From positions 1 through 64,000 of the forward strand of contig JAGHVB010000020.1 of assembly GCA_018064525.1 (NCBI GenBank): 64,000 nt of DNA, read 5' to 3'. Origin of the DNA: Candidatus Treponema merdequi. GTDB lineage: Bacteria > Spirochaetota > Spirochaetia > Treponematales > Treponemataceae. Both the position numbers and the translations under genes were made by a program. Numbering within the stretch: the stretch's first letter is position 1; every line of letters begins with the position of its first letter. Below, one piece after another: positions 33,556 through 43,071 of the stretch. A model generated the notes under the pieces. It saw only the letters and a list, made by a program, of their open reading frames with translations, ran no database searches and was not told where the DNA came from.

Positions 33556-36279
33556 TTATCCCGGAACATGAATGATTTCTCTAGGTTTACTTCCGTTGGC
33601 AGGTCCGACAATTCCACGTGCTTCCATATCTTCGACTAAGCGGGCTGCTCTGTTATAACCGATTGAAAGTCTTCTCTGTAAATATGATGCAGAAGCTTTT
33701 CCTGCCTGCATGACAATTTCAAGAGCTTTATTGTAGAGCGGATCTTCTCCACCGCCACCAAAGAGACCTGGTTCTGCCATTTCATCATCATCGGTTTCAA
33801 CAAAGATCTCATCATCGATATATTCAGGTTCTCCAAATCCTTTGACATATTCAACTACATTTTCAACTTCATCATCACTTACATAAGTACCCTGAATACG
33901 AACAGGGAACGGATCTGTTGCACTTGCATAAAGCATGTCACCGCGTCCAAGAAGTTTTTCGGCCCCTACCTGATCAATAATAATTCGGCTGTCCATTTTA
34001 GACGCTACCATGAATGCAATACGGCTTGGAATATTTGCTTTAATCAAACCGGTAATTACATCAATTGATGGTCGCTGAGTAGCGAGAACAAGATGAATTC
34101 CGACAGCACGGCTCATTGCACAAAGACGTGCAATTGTTGATTCAAGTTCTTTACCGGTTGTTGCCATTAAATCTGCAAACTCATCAATGATTACAACAAT
34201 GTAAGGCAGTTTTTCTGTTGCGATATGTCGTTCTTCAATACGCTTGTTGTAACTTACAATATCGCGGCATCCGAGTCCGTCGAGGAGTGCATATCGTCTT
34301 TCCATTTCACAGAGACAGTACTGGAGTGACTGTAATGCTTTTTTTGGTTCCGTAATGACAGGAGTCAGAAGATGTGGAATATCGTTGTAAAGTTTAAGTT
34401 CTACGATTTTTGGATCAACAAGAATTAATTTAACCTGATCCGGAGTCTTCTTGTATAAAATTGAAAGAATAATTGAATTTACACAGACAGATTTTCCTGA
34501 ACCTGTAGAACCTGCAATCAAAAGATGTGGTGTCTTTGCAATATCAAGAAGCTGTGCTTCACCCTGAATGTCTTTTCCAAGAACGACAGGAACAGCCATC
34601 TTTTTATATTCAGGAAGATTCTGTTCAATCAATTCCCTGAAAGTTACAATGGCGCGGTTTTCGTTTGGAACTTCGATACCAACGGCTCTTTTTCCAGGAA
34701 TCGGAGCGACTATTCTGACAGAGCTTGCAGCAAGACGAAGTGCGATATTATCCTGAAGCTGAACAATTTTAGAAAGTTTGACACCAGGAGCTGGAAGGAT
34801 TTCGAACATTGTTACAACAGGTCCTTTTCTGATTCCTGTTACTTCTGCGGCAATCTTAAATTCTTCAAGAGTTTCCTTTAACTGTGCCGAAGCATCATTT
34901 GTTTTACCATCGATAATCCAGTATTCCTGATCTTCAAATTCGTTGAGAAGTCCATCTGTTGGAATTTTATATGCGCCTTTTCTGATTTTTCTTGAAGATT
35001 TTTTCTCTTCCCGAATTTCTGCTTCTGCTTCTTTGACTGATTTTGTTCCAAATGTTTGAGGAGCAGCAGTTTGATTTTCGATCGCTGAATCTGGTTCCTG
35101 GTTTTCTGATTCAGAAGACTTCTGTTCGTTTTCAAACTGGCGTTCGATATCTGCTTCCATCTGTGAAAATACATCAGAAATTCCGTCAGTTTCTGAAATG
35201 TCTGCCGGATTTGTGTTAATGCTTTCGATATCAGAATCCGGTTTCTGTTCTGAATTATCAGACTGATTTTCTGAAATATTTTCATTTGAAGTCTGTTCCT
35301 CAGAAACCGGCTCTTCTGATATTGGTTCTTCTAAAGTCTGTTCTTCTAAAGCTGGCTGTTCAGAAAAATCTTCTTCGATATCAATGTCAGAAAATTCTTC
35401 TTCTGCAGGAATGTCATCTGACTGCTCATCTGAAAATTCTTTTTCAAAGGCTTCCTGTTCTTCATCAGTAACAAGATTGTTAAACTGCTGTTCAAGCGTA
35501 TCATGTTCGTCATCGTCGTAATCATCTGCGAAAATGTCTTTATCTTCCTGAAGATCATTAGATTCTTCCGGTTCATTTTCTTTTTGGAGAACTGTATATT
35601 CTGCTGTTTCGTTTTCTTCTTTTCGGATTTTATATTCTTCAAGTTCTTTTTCAAACTGAATGTCAGCTAAAGTTCTTTCTTCGTTTTTTACAAAAGAAGG
35701 TTCATCGGAAAATTTTAAATTTTCAGTTACAGAATTATGTTTTGATGAAAACAGTTTTGATTTTGGCTGCATTTCTGAAAATTCAAATGCATCATCATTT
35801 TCAGTTTCATTTGTTTCTGAATGTCTGGATTTATAAATTTTATAGGCAATCCTTTCTGCAATAATTCCACTCATTAAAAATTCAATTGCCATGATTAATA
35901 AAGTTGCAATTATTGTAAGTATAAGTTTTACACTTTCAATTGCGGCCAGCATGTTGTGAGGCTGGGATTTGTAAATGTGCTGGCTTAAAACAGCTGTAAA
36001 AAATGGAATAAGGGAAAAGCTTATGTATATGCATTTTTTAAAAGTTATCTGGGCAACAAGACATATCATGGAAACTGCAAAAAAGAAAACGGGAATAAGG
36101 ATTGAACATATTCCATAAGTCTTTCGTAATATATTTCCGAGATAGAATGCAAAATTTGCAAAACCGTTTGTACCAGTTCCATCTGTAAAAAGCGAATCTA
36201 ATAAACTAAAAGAAAAAACAGCAGCTAAGGCAAAGAAAAATATTCCTGCGATAATCTGTGCTGCGCGATATTTTTTCAT
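33556..36279 (-). CDS. ftsK: DNA translocase FtsK/SpoIIIE
   Basis: A 907-residue motor that pumps the terminal region of the chromosome through the closing septum. Residues 1-150 hold four membrane helices. Residues about 150-430 are a long, very acidic linker with near-repeats of the type EEPxSEE and many Gln/Glu/Ser. The motor follows: GSTGSGKS (Walker A, around residue 590) and VVIIDEFADL (Walker B, around residue 695). The C-terminal gamma domain, a winged helix that reads KOPS-type polar sequences, ends the protein (RRLSIGYNRAARLVEDME). GGAG lies upstream of the ATG. Confidence 0.95.
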   Translation of the reverse strand: MKKYRAAQIIAGIFFFALAAVFSFSLLDSLFTDGTGTNGFANFAFYLGNILRKTYGICSILIPVFFFAVSMICLVAQITFKKCIYISFSLIPFFTAVLSQHIYKSQPHNMLAAIESVKLILTIIATLLIMAIEFLMSGIIAERIAYKIYKSRHSETNETENDDAFEFSEMQPKSKLFSSKHNSVTENLKFSDEPSFVKNEERTLADIQFEKELEEYKIRKEENETAEYTVLQKENEPEESNDLQEDKDIFADDYDDDEHDTLEQQFNNLVTDEEQEAFEKEFSDEQSDDIPAEEEFSDIDIEEDFSEQPALEEQTLEEPISEEPVSEEQTSNENISENQSDNSEQKPDSDIESINTNPADISETDGISDVFSQMEADIERQFENEQKSSESENQEPDSAIENQTAAPQTFGTKSVKEAEAEIREEKKSSRKIRKGAYKIPTDGLLNEFEDQEYWIIDGKTNDASAQLKETLEEFKIAAEVTGIRKGPVVTMFEILPAPGVKLSKIVQLQDNIALRLAASSVRIVAPIPGKRAVGIEVPNENRAIVTFRELIEQNLPEYKKMAVPVVLGKDIQGEAQLLDIAKTPHLLIAGSTGSGKSVCVNSIILSILYKKTPDQVKLILVDPKIVELKLYNDIPHLLTPVITEPKKALQSLQYCLCEMERRYALLDGLGCRDIVSYNKRIEERHIATEKLPYIVVIIDEFADLMATTGKELESTIARLCAMSRAVGIHLVLATQRPSIDVITGLIKANIPSRIAFMVASKMDSRIIIDQVGAEKLLGRGDMLYASATDPFPVRIQGTYVSDDEVENVVEYVKGFGEPEYIDDEIFVETDDDEMAEPGLFGGGGEDPLYNKALEIVMQAGKASASYLQRRLSIGYNRAARLVEDMEARGIVGPANGSKPREIIHVPG

Positions 36280-36340
36280 TAAAAGCTCCGTTATATTTTG
36301 AAATTAATTTTAGGTCTTTTTATTATCGGTATTTAAAAAA

Positions 36341-36369
36341 TTGAGTTTAGAGTTTTTTTATGCTATAAT
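36341..36369 (+). promoter_or_regulatory. Promoter of the phosphofructokinase gene, probably leaderless
   Basis: TTGAGT at 36341-36346, 17-nt spacer, TATAAT at 36364-36369, then 6 nt to the ATG at 36376. AGAAGA between them is a poor ribosome binding site at best. Confidence 0.65.
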
Positions 36370-36375
36370 AGAAGA

Positions 36376-37461
36376 ATGAGTGATTCAGTTGTAAAAACAG
36401 TAGGAATTTTGACTTCCGGTGGTGATGCTCCGGGATTGAATGCAGCGATACGAGGACTTTGTGAAGCTGGAATTAATAAATATGGAATGAAGTTTATCGG
36501 TATCCAGAATGGATATAAAGGTTTTGAAAACGGCCAGTGTTTTGATATTGAAAAGAAAGATCTTGAAAATCTTCTTGTAAGGGGCGGAACTTTTTTGGGT
36601 TCAACCCGTGAAAAACCTTTTAAAAATCAGGACATTATCGAAAAGACTGGATTAAATGCAGTCGACTCAATAAAAAAATATTATAAAAAATGGAATCTTG
36701 ATGCACTTGTTGTTCTTGGCGGAAACGGAAGCAACACTACAGCAGGTCTTTTGTCTGATGCAGGATTAAATGTAATCGGTCTTCCAAAGACAATTGATAA
36801 TGATATTGTTCATACAGATTATACTTTTGGTTTTCAGACAGCAGTAGGAATTGCAACTGATGCGATTGAAAAAATTCAGACAACGGCTTTCAGTCATAGC
36901 CGTGTAATGGTTGTTGAAGTTATGGGACACAAAGTCGGATGGATTGGACTTTGTTCTGGAATTGCAGGTGGAGCTGATGTGATTCTTCTTCCTGAAATTC
37001 CATACGACATAAAAAGCATTGCTAAAAAAATCCGCAAAAATCATGACGAAGGAAAAAATTATTCAATCGTTGTAGTTTCTGAAGGAGCATTGAATAAAGA
37101 AGAAGCAAAGCTTGATAAGAAAGGCTTAAAAAAGGCAAGGGCAGAAATGGGCTGCTCAATCGGAAGCCGTGTTGCAAAAGAAATTGAAGAAGCAACTGGT
37201 CTGGAAACACGTGTTACCGTTCTGGGACATCTGCAGAGAGGCGGTTCACCTAATGCTTATGACAGATACATGGCAAGTCTTTTTGGTGCTGCAGCGAGTG
37301 ATTATCTTGCAAAAGGTGAATTTGGAAAAATTTTAGTCTGGCAAAATCATAAGATTACTGCGATTCCACTTGTTGATGTTGCAGGTCAGGTAAAAAAAGT
37401 TTCAGCTGATGAAAGTCTTGTAAAAGCTGCCAGAGGGATAGGTATTAGTTTTGGTGACTGA
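36376..37461 (+). CDS. pfkA: 6-phosphofructokinase
   Basis: A 361-residue glycolytic enzyme phosphorylating fructose 6-phosphate. Motifs: ILTSGGDAPGLNAAIRG, GGNGSNTTA, PKTIDNDI with the catalytic Asp, and QRGGSP. The donor-selecting positions are mixed: Gly at the position equivalent to E. coli Gly104 (ATP-type) but Lys at the position of Gly124 (as in pyrophosphate-type enzymes), and GGNGS replaces the usual GGDGS. ATP is the more likely phosphate donor, but pyrophosphate cannot be excluded. The 3' end overlaps the next gene by 11 bases. Confidence 0.9.
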   Translation: MSDSVVKTVGILTSGGDAPGLNAAIRGLCEAGINKYGMKFIGIQNGYKGFENGQCFDIEKKDLENLLVRGGTFLGSTREKPFKNQDIIEKTGLNAVDSIKKYYKKWNLDALVVLGGNGSNTTAGLLSDAGLNVIGLPKTIDNDIVHTDYTFGFQTAVGIATDAIEKIQTTAFSHSRVMVVEVMGHKVGWIGLCSGIAGGADVILLPEIPYDIKSIAKKIRKNHDEGKNYSIVVVSEGALNKEEAKLDKKGLKKARAEMGCSIGSRVAKEIEEATGLETRVTVLGHLQRGGSPNAYDRYMASLFGAAASDYLAKGEFGKILVWQNHKITAIPLVDVAGQVKKVSADESLVKAARGIGISFGD

Positions 37462-38347
37462 TGATTTTCACTGTCATGGATGTTCTGTATGTCTTGGTAA
37501 AGGTTGTACAGGTCAGCTTCCTGGAATGGGCGGTGTTAACAATAATGAAAATTTTCTTCTGAATTGTTCTGCGTGGACAAAACTTTATAATGATGAAGGC
37601 GGAGCATCAAAAATTCCTCAGCTTTCAAAAGATGAAATCCTTTCTCTTTTAAGACTTGCGCCTGTTACAGGAGCAGAAGAAAATATCGGCTGGGATGATG
37701 AAGAAAGTTTCTATTATGATTTTTTCAATGCAGTTGATACAGCAGGTGTAAAACTTTCGATAGGAGACGGAACACCTGATAAAAAACTTTTTTATGGAAT
37801 TAAAGCTGTTAAGGAACTTTCAAAAGACAAAGTTAAAACAATAAAAGCTTCTGTTTTTTTAAAACCGTATCCTGATGAAAATCTTGTTAACAGAATTGCA
37901 TGGTCACAGGAAGTTGCAGATCATATTGGAATTGATATCGATGCATACAATATTGTAACAATGAGAAATAAAGTTTCTCTTGAAAAAAAATCTGCATTTC
38001 AAATTTCCGAAATCATGAAAAAGCTTGATGTTCCTTTTGTTTTAAAAGGAGTTTTTACCCGCGAAGATATTGAACTTGTAAAAGAAGCAAAACCGGATAT
38101 AGTTTATTTTTCAAATCACGGTGGTAGGGTTGAAACAAGAAAGGGAAGTACTGCTTTGACTCTTAAAGAAGCCGGTCCTGTTGTAAAAGATTACTGTAAA
38201 GAAATCTGGGTTGATGGTGGAATCAGAAAAAAGCAGGATATAGAACTTGCAAAATATTATGGTGCGAGCCAGATTCTGCTGGCCCGCCCATTTATTAAAA
38301 ATTTCTGCTACAACGGTTTTGCAGGAATTGAATCTTTATTAATTTAA
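37451..38347 (+). CDS. FMN-dependent alpha-hydroxy-acid dehydrogenase family paralogue with N-terminal Cys motif
   Basis: A 298-residue distant paralogue of the protein at 29595. The N-terminus has Cys8, Cys11, Cys14 and Cys19, the same Cx2Cx2Cx4C spacing. SNHGGR gives His223 and Arg226, Lys199 is in VLKGV, and DGGIRKK and ARPF bind the FMN phosphate. The central barrel is shorter and much diverged. The start is TTG 37451 or GTG 37454, inside the end of the phosphofructokinase gene, and the coupling implies a joint role in carbon metabolism. The end overlaps the GH16 gene by 9 bases. Confidence 0.75.
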   Translation: MVTDDFHCHGCSVCLGKGCTGQLPGMGGVNNNENFLLNCSAWTKLYNDEGGASKIPQLSKDEILSLLRLAPVTGAEENIGWDDEESFYYDFFNAVDTAGVKLSIGDGTPDKKLFYGIKAVKELSKDKVKTIKASVFLKPYPDENLVNRIAWSQEVADHIGIDIDAYNIVTMRNKVSLEKKSAFQISEIMKKLDVPFVLKGVFTREDIELVKEAKPDIVYFSNHGGRVETRKGSTALTLKEAGPVVKDYCKEIWVDGGIRKKQDIELAKYYGASQILLARPFIKNFCYNGFAGIESLLI

Positions 38348-39688
38348 TTCTGTCAATGTAACATTCTTTAAGTAAACAGTGTCAGTTGAATTCTGTTTTC
38401 CAAGCTGAAACTCGAGTCTTGCAAGAGGATCAGTATTTCTTGTCATTTCATATTCAAACTCGTAAGTTTTCCAGTCTTTAGTAAGATCAACTGATGTATC
38501 AGGAAAATATCTTATCCAGTTTACTTCCGGGGCTGTGACTGCAACTTTTATAGTTCTGTCGTTGTCAGCTTTTGCATCAAATTTGATTCTGTATTTTATT
38601 CCTTTGTAATTTGCAATTTTTGGATGAACGAGCTGAACAGAATAGTCTACAAAGCCAGCAGCTTTTGAATAGATAATGAGCTGTCCGTCTTTGATTTCGG
38701 CACTGCCGTCTCCGCCGTTTGCAAGAAGGAATGTCCACAGATTTGAGCCGTCGAGTGGATGAACTTCTTTAAAGTCCGGATTGTGAATATAGTTTTTGTT
38801 CTTATCTGGAACAGGAAATTCTACTACAGGCTTTTTAACGTTTTCGTTGTATTTTTCTTTCTGATAAACACGGACATAATCGATTTCGAATTTTGATTTT
38901 GTAAAGTCTGTGTTTTCATCAGGTTTTCCAGGCCAGTCACCGCCTACTGCAAGATTCAGCTGAATAAAAAAGTCCTGATTAAATGGAGCAGGGTATTCAA
39001 ATTCTTCTCCACCACGGCTTGTCGCAAACCAGTTGTTTTCTGTGTAATACAGATTTCCATCAACATACCATCTGAATTCACCAGGTTCCCATTCAACAGA
39101 AAACTCGTGAAAGTCTTCTCCAAAGTTTGTGTCTTTTAAAATATAAGTTCCCTGTTTCTGTCCGTGAGGAGAACCGTAATGGATTGTTCCGTAGTTTTTC
39201 TCAGGCTGGTTTCCGAGAACTTCCATGATATCGATTTCACCTGATACTGGCCAGTTTCCGAATTTTTCATCAGTTGGCATCATCCAGATTGCAGGCCATA
39301 ATCCCTGTCCGACAGGTACTTTTGCCTTTACGCAGATTTTTCCATAAGTAAAATCTTTTTTGTGTGAAGTCTGAACTTTTCCTGATGTATACCATGCGCG
39401 TCCGCTCTTGAGTTTATGCTGAACTGCGCGAAGAACAAGTTTGCCGTTTTTGACATAGATGTTTTCTTTGTCTTTTGTGTAAGCCTGCATTTCGTGGTTT
39501 GTCCAGCCTGGTTCTCGGACTTCTTTATTCCAGATTGTTTCATCGAGTTTGTGGCCGGAAAATTCATCGTGCCATAAAAGCTTGTAGCCTTGATATTCTG
39601 TGATTTCAACTTTCTCTTTGCATGATGTGAGGCAGATTACTGCACTTAACGCTACCACCCCGACAAGTAATGAATTGATTTTTTTCAT
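38339..39688 (-). CDS. GH16 family beta-glucanase lipoprotein with a C-terminal carbohydrate-binding module
   Basis: A 449-residue protein; ATG 39688 has GAGGT 6-7 nt upstream and gives a lipoprotein signal with Cys23, although the frame runs further up to 39760. Residues 35-290 are a GH16 domain: the active-site motif GEIDIMEVLG gives nucleophile Glu151, Asp153 and acid/base Glu156; WPAIWMMP and the aromatic patches line the cleft. Residues about 305-449 look like a CBM4/9 module (NYIHNPDF, WKTYEFEYE). Laminarin, lichenan or a similar beta-1,3(-1,4)-glucan is a likely substrate. It would act on the cell surface. Confidence 0.92.
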   Translation of the reverse strand: MKKINSLLVGVVALSAVICLTSCKEKVEITEYQGYKLLWHDEFSGHKLDETIWNKEVREPGWTNHEMQAYTKDKENIYVKNGKLVLRAVQHKLKSGRAWYTSGKVQTSHKKDFTYGKICVKAKVPVGQGLWPAIWMMPTDEKFGNWPVSGEIDIMEVLGNQPEKNYGTIHYGSPHGQKQGTYILKDTNFGEDFHEFSVEWEPGEFRWYVDGNLYYTENNWFATSRGGEEFEYPAPFNQDFFIQLNLAVGGDWPGKPDENTDFTKSKFEIDYVRVYQKEKYNENVKKPVVEFPVPDKNKNYIHNPDFKEVHPLDGSNLWTFLLANGGDGSAEIKDGQLIIYSKAAGFVDYSVQLVHPKIANYKGIKYRIKFDAKADNDRTIKVAVTAPEVNWIRYFPDTSVDLTKDWKTYEFEYEMTRNTDPLARLEFQLGKQNSTDTVYLKNVTLTELN

Positions 39689-39796
39689 TTTATTACCTCG
39701 TATGGTAAAATTGTATAATGATTTTAAAAAAGTTAATAAAAAAATCGTACTCAAAAGCACAAAAAAGTATGATAAATATGCTGTGAGAAAGAAAAA

Positions 39797-40633
39797 TTAT
39801 AAAACGTATTCGTTCAGAAAATCGCCGATTCCGTCTTCGTTGTTTGAAAGTCTTGTAACATATTTTGCGCAGTTCTGAATGTATTCAAGTCCATTGACCA
39901 TTCCGACGGAGAGCCCGCACATTCTGATCATTGTTTCATCATTCATTGAGTCGCCGAATGACATTGCTCTTTCAAGTGGAATCTGAAGATACTGGCAGAG
40001 GTATTCGATTGCTTCGCCTTTACCGACATTTGGCGGCATGATTTCAAGAAAATAAGGCTTGCTCGTAAATACTACTGCTTTTTCGCCAAGTTCCTTTGAA
40101 AGAAATTTCTGAAATTCTGCAACTTCATTTTCTTTTCCGGGAATAAGCATTTTTGTATGTCCGGTCTGTAAAAATGATTTAAAGTCATCTACAACTTTTA
40201 AATTTAAATGACAGAGCTTTGCATCCATTCTTGAAAATTCGTTATCGATATTTGCAAATGTCGTATCTGAATTATAAACCTGACACGCAAATCCTCTTTT
40301 AACAGCTTCTTCGTAAGCAAATGTCAAAACATCTGCATTTACTTTTCTTGAATAGATTGTTTCTCTTTTGTGAAGATCAAAAATTGTAGATCCGTTCATC
40401 GCAATGATAAATCTTCCTGCCTGTGTTCCTGCGATATTAAGAACTCGTACGAATGGAAGGATTCCATTTTCTGCACGACCTGAACATGGAACGATGTATA
40501 TTCCACGTGCAGCACATTCCTGAAGCGCTTTAACAGTTTGAGGTCCTATTGTAAGTTCATTTGTTAAAAGTGTGTCATCAAGATCGAGTGCAATTAAGAC
40601 AGGTTTAAGTTTTTCAGATGGAAGTTTTATCAC
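39797..40633 (-). CDS. HAD-superfamily phosphatase (Cof type)
   Basis: A 278-residue phosphatase with the HAD motif I ALDLDDTLL (Asp17, Asp19), a C2-type cap in the middle, Lys in KGEAIEYL as motif III, and motif IV FGDSMNDETM. The family removes phosphate from sugar phosphates, pyridoxal phosphate or similar small molecules. GTG start with AAGGA about 8 nt upstream. It lies between the GH16 gene and gmd on the same strand. Confidence 0.9.
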   Translation of the reverse strand: MIKLPSEKLKPVLIALDLDDTLLTNELTIGPQTVKALQECAARGIYIVPCSGRAENGILPFVRVLNIAGTQAGRFIIAMNGSTIFDLHKRETIYSRKVNADVLTFAYEEAVKRGFACQVYNSDTTFANIDNEFSRMDAKLCHLNLKVVDDFKSFLQTGHTKMLIPGKENEVAEFQKFLSKELGEKAVVFTSKPYFLEIMPPNVGKGEAIEYLCQYLQIPLERAMSFGDSMNDETMIRMCGLSVGMVNGLEYIQNCAKYVTRLSNNEDGIGDFLNEYVL

Positions 40634-40661
40634 GGGTTTTCCTTAAATTAAATGATGTGTT

Positions 40662-40692
40662 CTAAAAAAAACACGCGGCTTAAAACCGCGTG
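40662..40692 (-). terminator. Rho-independent terminator after gmd
   Basis: On the minus strand: stem CACGCGG / CCGCGTG with a 7-nt loop, followed directly by a run of eight T residues. It separates gmd from the HAD phosphatase gene. Confidence 0.85.
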
Positions 40693-40705
40693 CTCTTTTT
40701 AATTT

Positions 40706-41797
40706 CTATTTTTCAACTTTGATTCCGCGTGCGAGAGCGTCGCGAACAACGAAATCCATATCGTGTTTCATCATGATTTTTACAAGGTCTTCGAAAGAAG
40801 TCTTGCGTGGGTTCCAGCCAAGAACTGATTTTGCTTTTGTCGGATCGCCAAGAAGTGTTTCAACTTCTGCAGGTCTGAAGTATTTCGGATCAACTTCGAT
40901 AAGACATTCACCAGTTGCTTTGTTATAACCTTTTTCGTTAACGCCTTCACCTTTGAATTCAAGTTCAATTCCAGCTTCTTTAAATGCATGCAGACAGAAA
41001 TCACGAACTGAATACTGTTCTCCAGTTGCGACTACGAAGTCATCTGGTTTGTCCTGCTGAAGGATTAACCACATACATTCAACATAATCTTTTGCATAAC
41101 CCCAGTCACGGAGTGAGTTAAGGTTTCCGAGATAAAGTTTTTTCTGAAGACCGTGTGCAATGCGAGCGGCTGCAAGAGTGATTTTTCTTGTTACGAATGT
41201 TTCACCGCGGCGTTCTGATTCGTGGTTGAACAAAATTCCATTTGAACAGAACATGCCATAAGATTCGCGGTAGTTTTTCATAATCCAGAATCCGTAGAGT
41301 TTTGCAACTGCGTATGGAGAGCGTGGATAGAATGGTGTAGTTTCTTTCTGTGGAATTTCCTGAACGAGACCAAAGAGTTCAGATGTTGAAGCCTGATAGA
41401 TGCGGCAAGTTTTTTCCATTCCTAAGAAGTGAACTGCTTCAAGAATGCGGAGAACGCCAGTTGCGTCTGTGTCAGCTGTAAATTCTGGAACTTCAAATGA
41501 GACCTGAACATGGCTCTGAGCTGCGAGATTGTAGATTTCTGTTGGTTTAATTTCACGGATGAGGCGTGTGATAGCCATAGAGTCTGTCATATCGCCGTAG
41601 TGAAGTTTTACTTTTCTGTTTTTGTGAAGGTCTTCGATTAAGTCATCGATATAAAGATGTTCGATACGGCCTGTGTTAAAAGATGATGAACGGCGGATGA
41701 TTCCGTGAACTTCGTAACCCTTGTCCAAAAGAAATTCTGCTAAGAACGAACCGTCCTGTCCTGTGATACCAGTAATCAATGCAATTTTATCTGCCAT
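40706..41797 (-). CDS. gmd: GDP-mannose 4,6-dehydratase
   Basis: A 363-residue short-chain dehydrogenase-type enzyme that makes GDP-4-keto-6-deoxymannose, the precursor of GDP-fucose and GDP-rhamnose. The NADP motif is GITGQDGS (10-17), and Tyr162 and Lys166 of the YxxxK dyad lie in YAVAKLY; catalytic Thr/Glu are in STSELFG. The product supplies surface glycans or glycoproteins. No epimerase or glycosyltransferase is adjacent, so the rest of the pathway is elsewhere. AGGAGA precedes the ATG and a terminator follows. Confidence 0.96.
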   Translation of the reverse strand: MADKIALITGITGQDGSFLAEFLLDKGYEVHGIIRRSSSFNTGRIEHLYIDDLIEDLHKNRKVKLHYGDMTDSMAITRLIREIKPTEIYNLAAQSHVQVSFEVPEFTADTDATGVLRILEAVHFLGMEKTCRIYQASTSELFGLVQEIPQKETTPFYPRSPYAVAKLYGFWIMKNYRESYGMFCSNGILFNHESERRGETFVTRKITLAAARIAHGLQKKLYLGNLNSLRDWGYAKDYVECMWLILQQDKPDDFVVATGEQYSVRDFCLHAFKEAGIELEFKGEGVNEKGYNKATGECLIEVDPKYFRPAEVETLLGDPTKAKSVLGWNPRKTSFEDLVKIMMKHDMDFVVRDALARGIKVEK

Positions 41798-41912
41798 TTA
41801 GATTCTCCTGATTTTTACGCATGAGCGCGTTAATTGTGTGTATTTAATTATTATAGTGGAATTTCACATTGTGTGGAAGTGGGATATTTTGGAATTTTGA
41901 AGGTTGAATTTG

Positions 41913-43067
41913 TCAGATAACCTTAGAAATCCATTTTTGGGCTGCTTTTTCGAGGTTTTCTGAGGCGTGAGAGAGAGCGTATGAAAGTTCCTGTCCCTGA
42001 CTTATTTCTATGATATCTTCGAGACCTTCGGGTTTTGATTTGATTTGACCGAGTTTTCCGCAAAAAACAGAAACTGGAACTTTTAGATTTGATGTTTGGA
42101 CTCTGGAGATTATTCCACCGATAACTTTTCCCATTAAACTCTGATAATCAAAACTGCCTTCTCCTGTAACAATATAATCGCAGGTTTTAATGCGTTCATC
42201 AAAATTGCATAAATCCAGAACCATGTCGATTCCGCTTCGTAAAGTTCCATTTAAGCCAGCAAGAATTGCAAAACCGAGTCCGCCTGCAGCTCCAGCTCCT
42301 TCTGAGAGTGAAAAATCAATTTTTGTTTCAGTGGAATTTGTTTTTCGTAAATTTTCAATTTGGTTTTGTAAAAAGATTTCTGCTGCGTGACGGCATCCTT
42401 CATCGAGTCTTTTTACCATTTCAGAATCGGCGCCTTTTTGTGGAGCGAAAATGTATGAACATCCGTTTTCGCCGCAGAGAGGATTTTTGACATCACACAT
42501 TCCGATAAAAGTTGTGTTTCTAATTTTTGATTTTAAATTTGATAAATTGATTTTTGCAATATTGCAGAGAGTTCCGCCTGATGGAATAAAAGATTTATTT
42601 TCTTTGTCATAAAACTCGGCTCCCAGTGCAGAAAGCATTCCGAGACCGCAGTCGTTTGTGGAACTTCCACCGAGAGTTAGAATTATTTTTTCTGCACCAT
42701 GATCTATTGCAAAAGAAATCATCTGCCCGACACCGTAAGTAGTCGTCACTTCCGGGTTTTCTCTTCCCTTAATTTGCGGAAGTCCGTTTGCAAAGGCAGC
42801 TTCAATGACTGCTGTCTTTTTATTATCAAAAAATCCAACTGGAACTTCTGTATCTTCAAAGAGAGAATTCTTTACAGTGCATTTTTCGATTGTGCCTTGC
42901 ATTGCAGAAAGAAGGCAATCCAAAGTTCCTTCGCCTCCATCAGCAACAGGAAGAAAATCAAAAGTGATGTCAGAACAAATTTTTTGTACACTTTTTTTGA
43001 ATACAGTACAAAAATTTTTGGCTGAGAGACTTCCTTTGAATGAATCTGGTGCGAGTAATATTTTCAT
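41913..43067 (-). CDS. Glycerate kinase (GarK/GlxK family)
   Basis: A 384-residue kinase of the type II family, making 2-phosphoglycerate (as I recall for GarK) from D-glycerate. The N-terminus MKILLAPDSFKGSL and the GGSSTNDCGLGML and GAGAAGGLG segments are characteristic. It could return glycerate to glycolysis. The start overlaps or nearly abuts the end of the YhhN gene, so translation is coupled. The 9-mer repeat in this gene encodes Thr-Asn-Ser-Thr in a loop. Confidence 0.92.
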   Translation of the reverse strand: MKILLAPDSFKGSLSAKNFCTVFKKSVQKICSDITFDFLPVADGGEGTLDCLLSAMQGTIEKCTVKNSLFEDTEVPVGFFDNKKTAVIEAAFANGLPQIKGRENPEVTTTYGVGQMISFAIDHGAEKIILTLGGSSTNDCGLGMLSALGAEFYDKENKSFIPSGGTLCNIAKINLSNLKSKIRNTTFIGMCDVKNPLCGENGCSYIFAPQKGADSEMVKRLDEGCRHAAEIFLQNQIENLRKTNSTETKIDFSLSEGAGAAGGLGFAILAGLNGTLRSGIDMVLDLCNFDERIKTCDYIVTGEGSFDYQSLMGKVIGGIISRVQTSNLKVPVSVFCGKLGQIKSKPEGLEDIIEISQGQELSYALSHASENLEKAAQKWISKVI

Positions 43068-43071
43068 TTTG

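Noticed and set aside
37451-38347. Reading the second FMN protein as a pseudogene because of its short, diverged barrel
   Set aside because: The frame is uninterrupted and the cysteine motif, Lys, His and Arg catalytic residues and phosphate-binding motifs are all kept.
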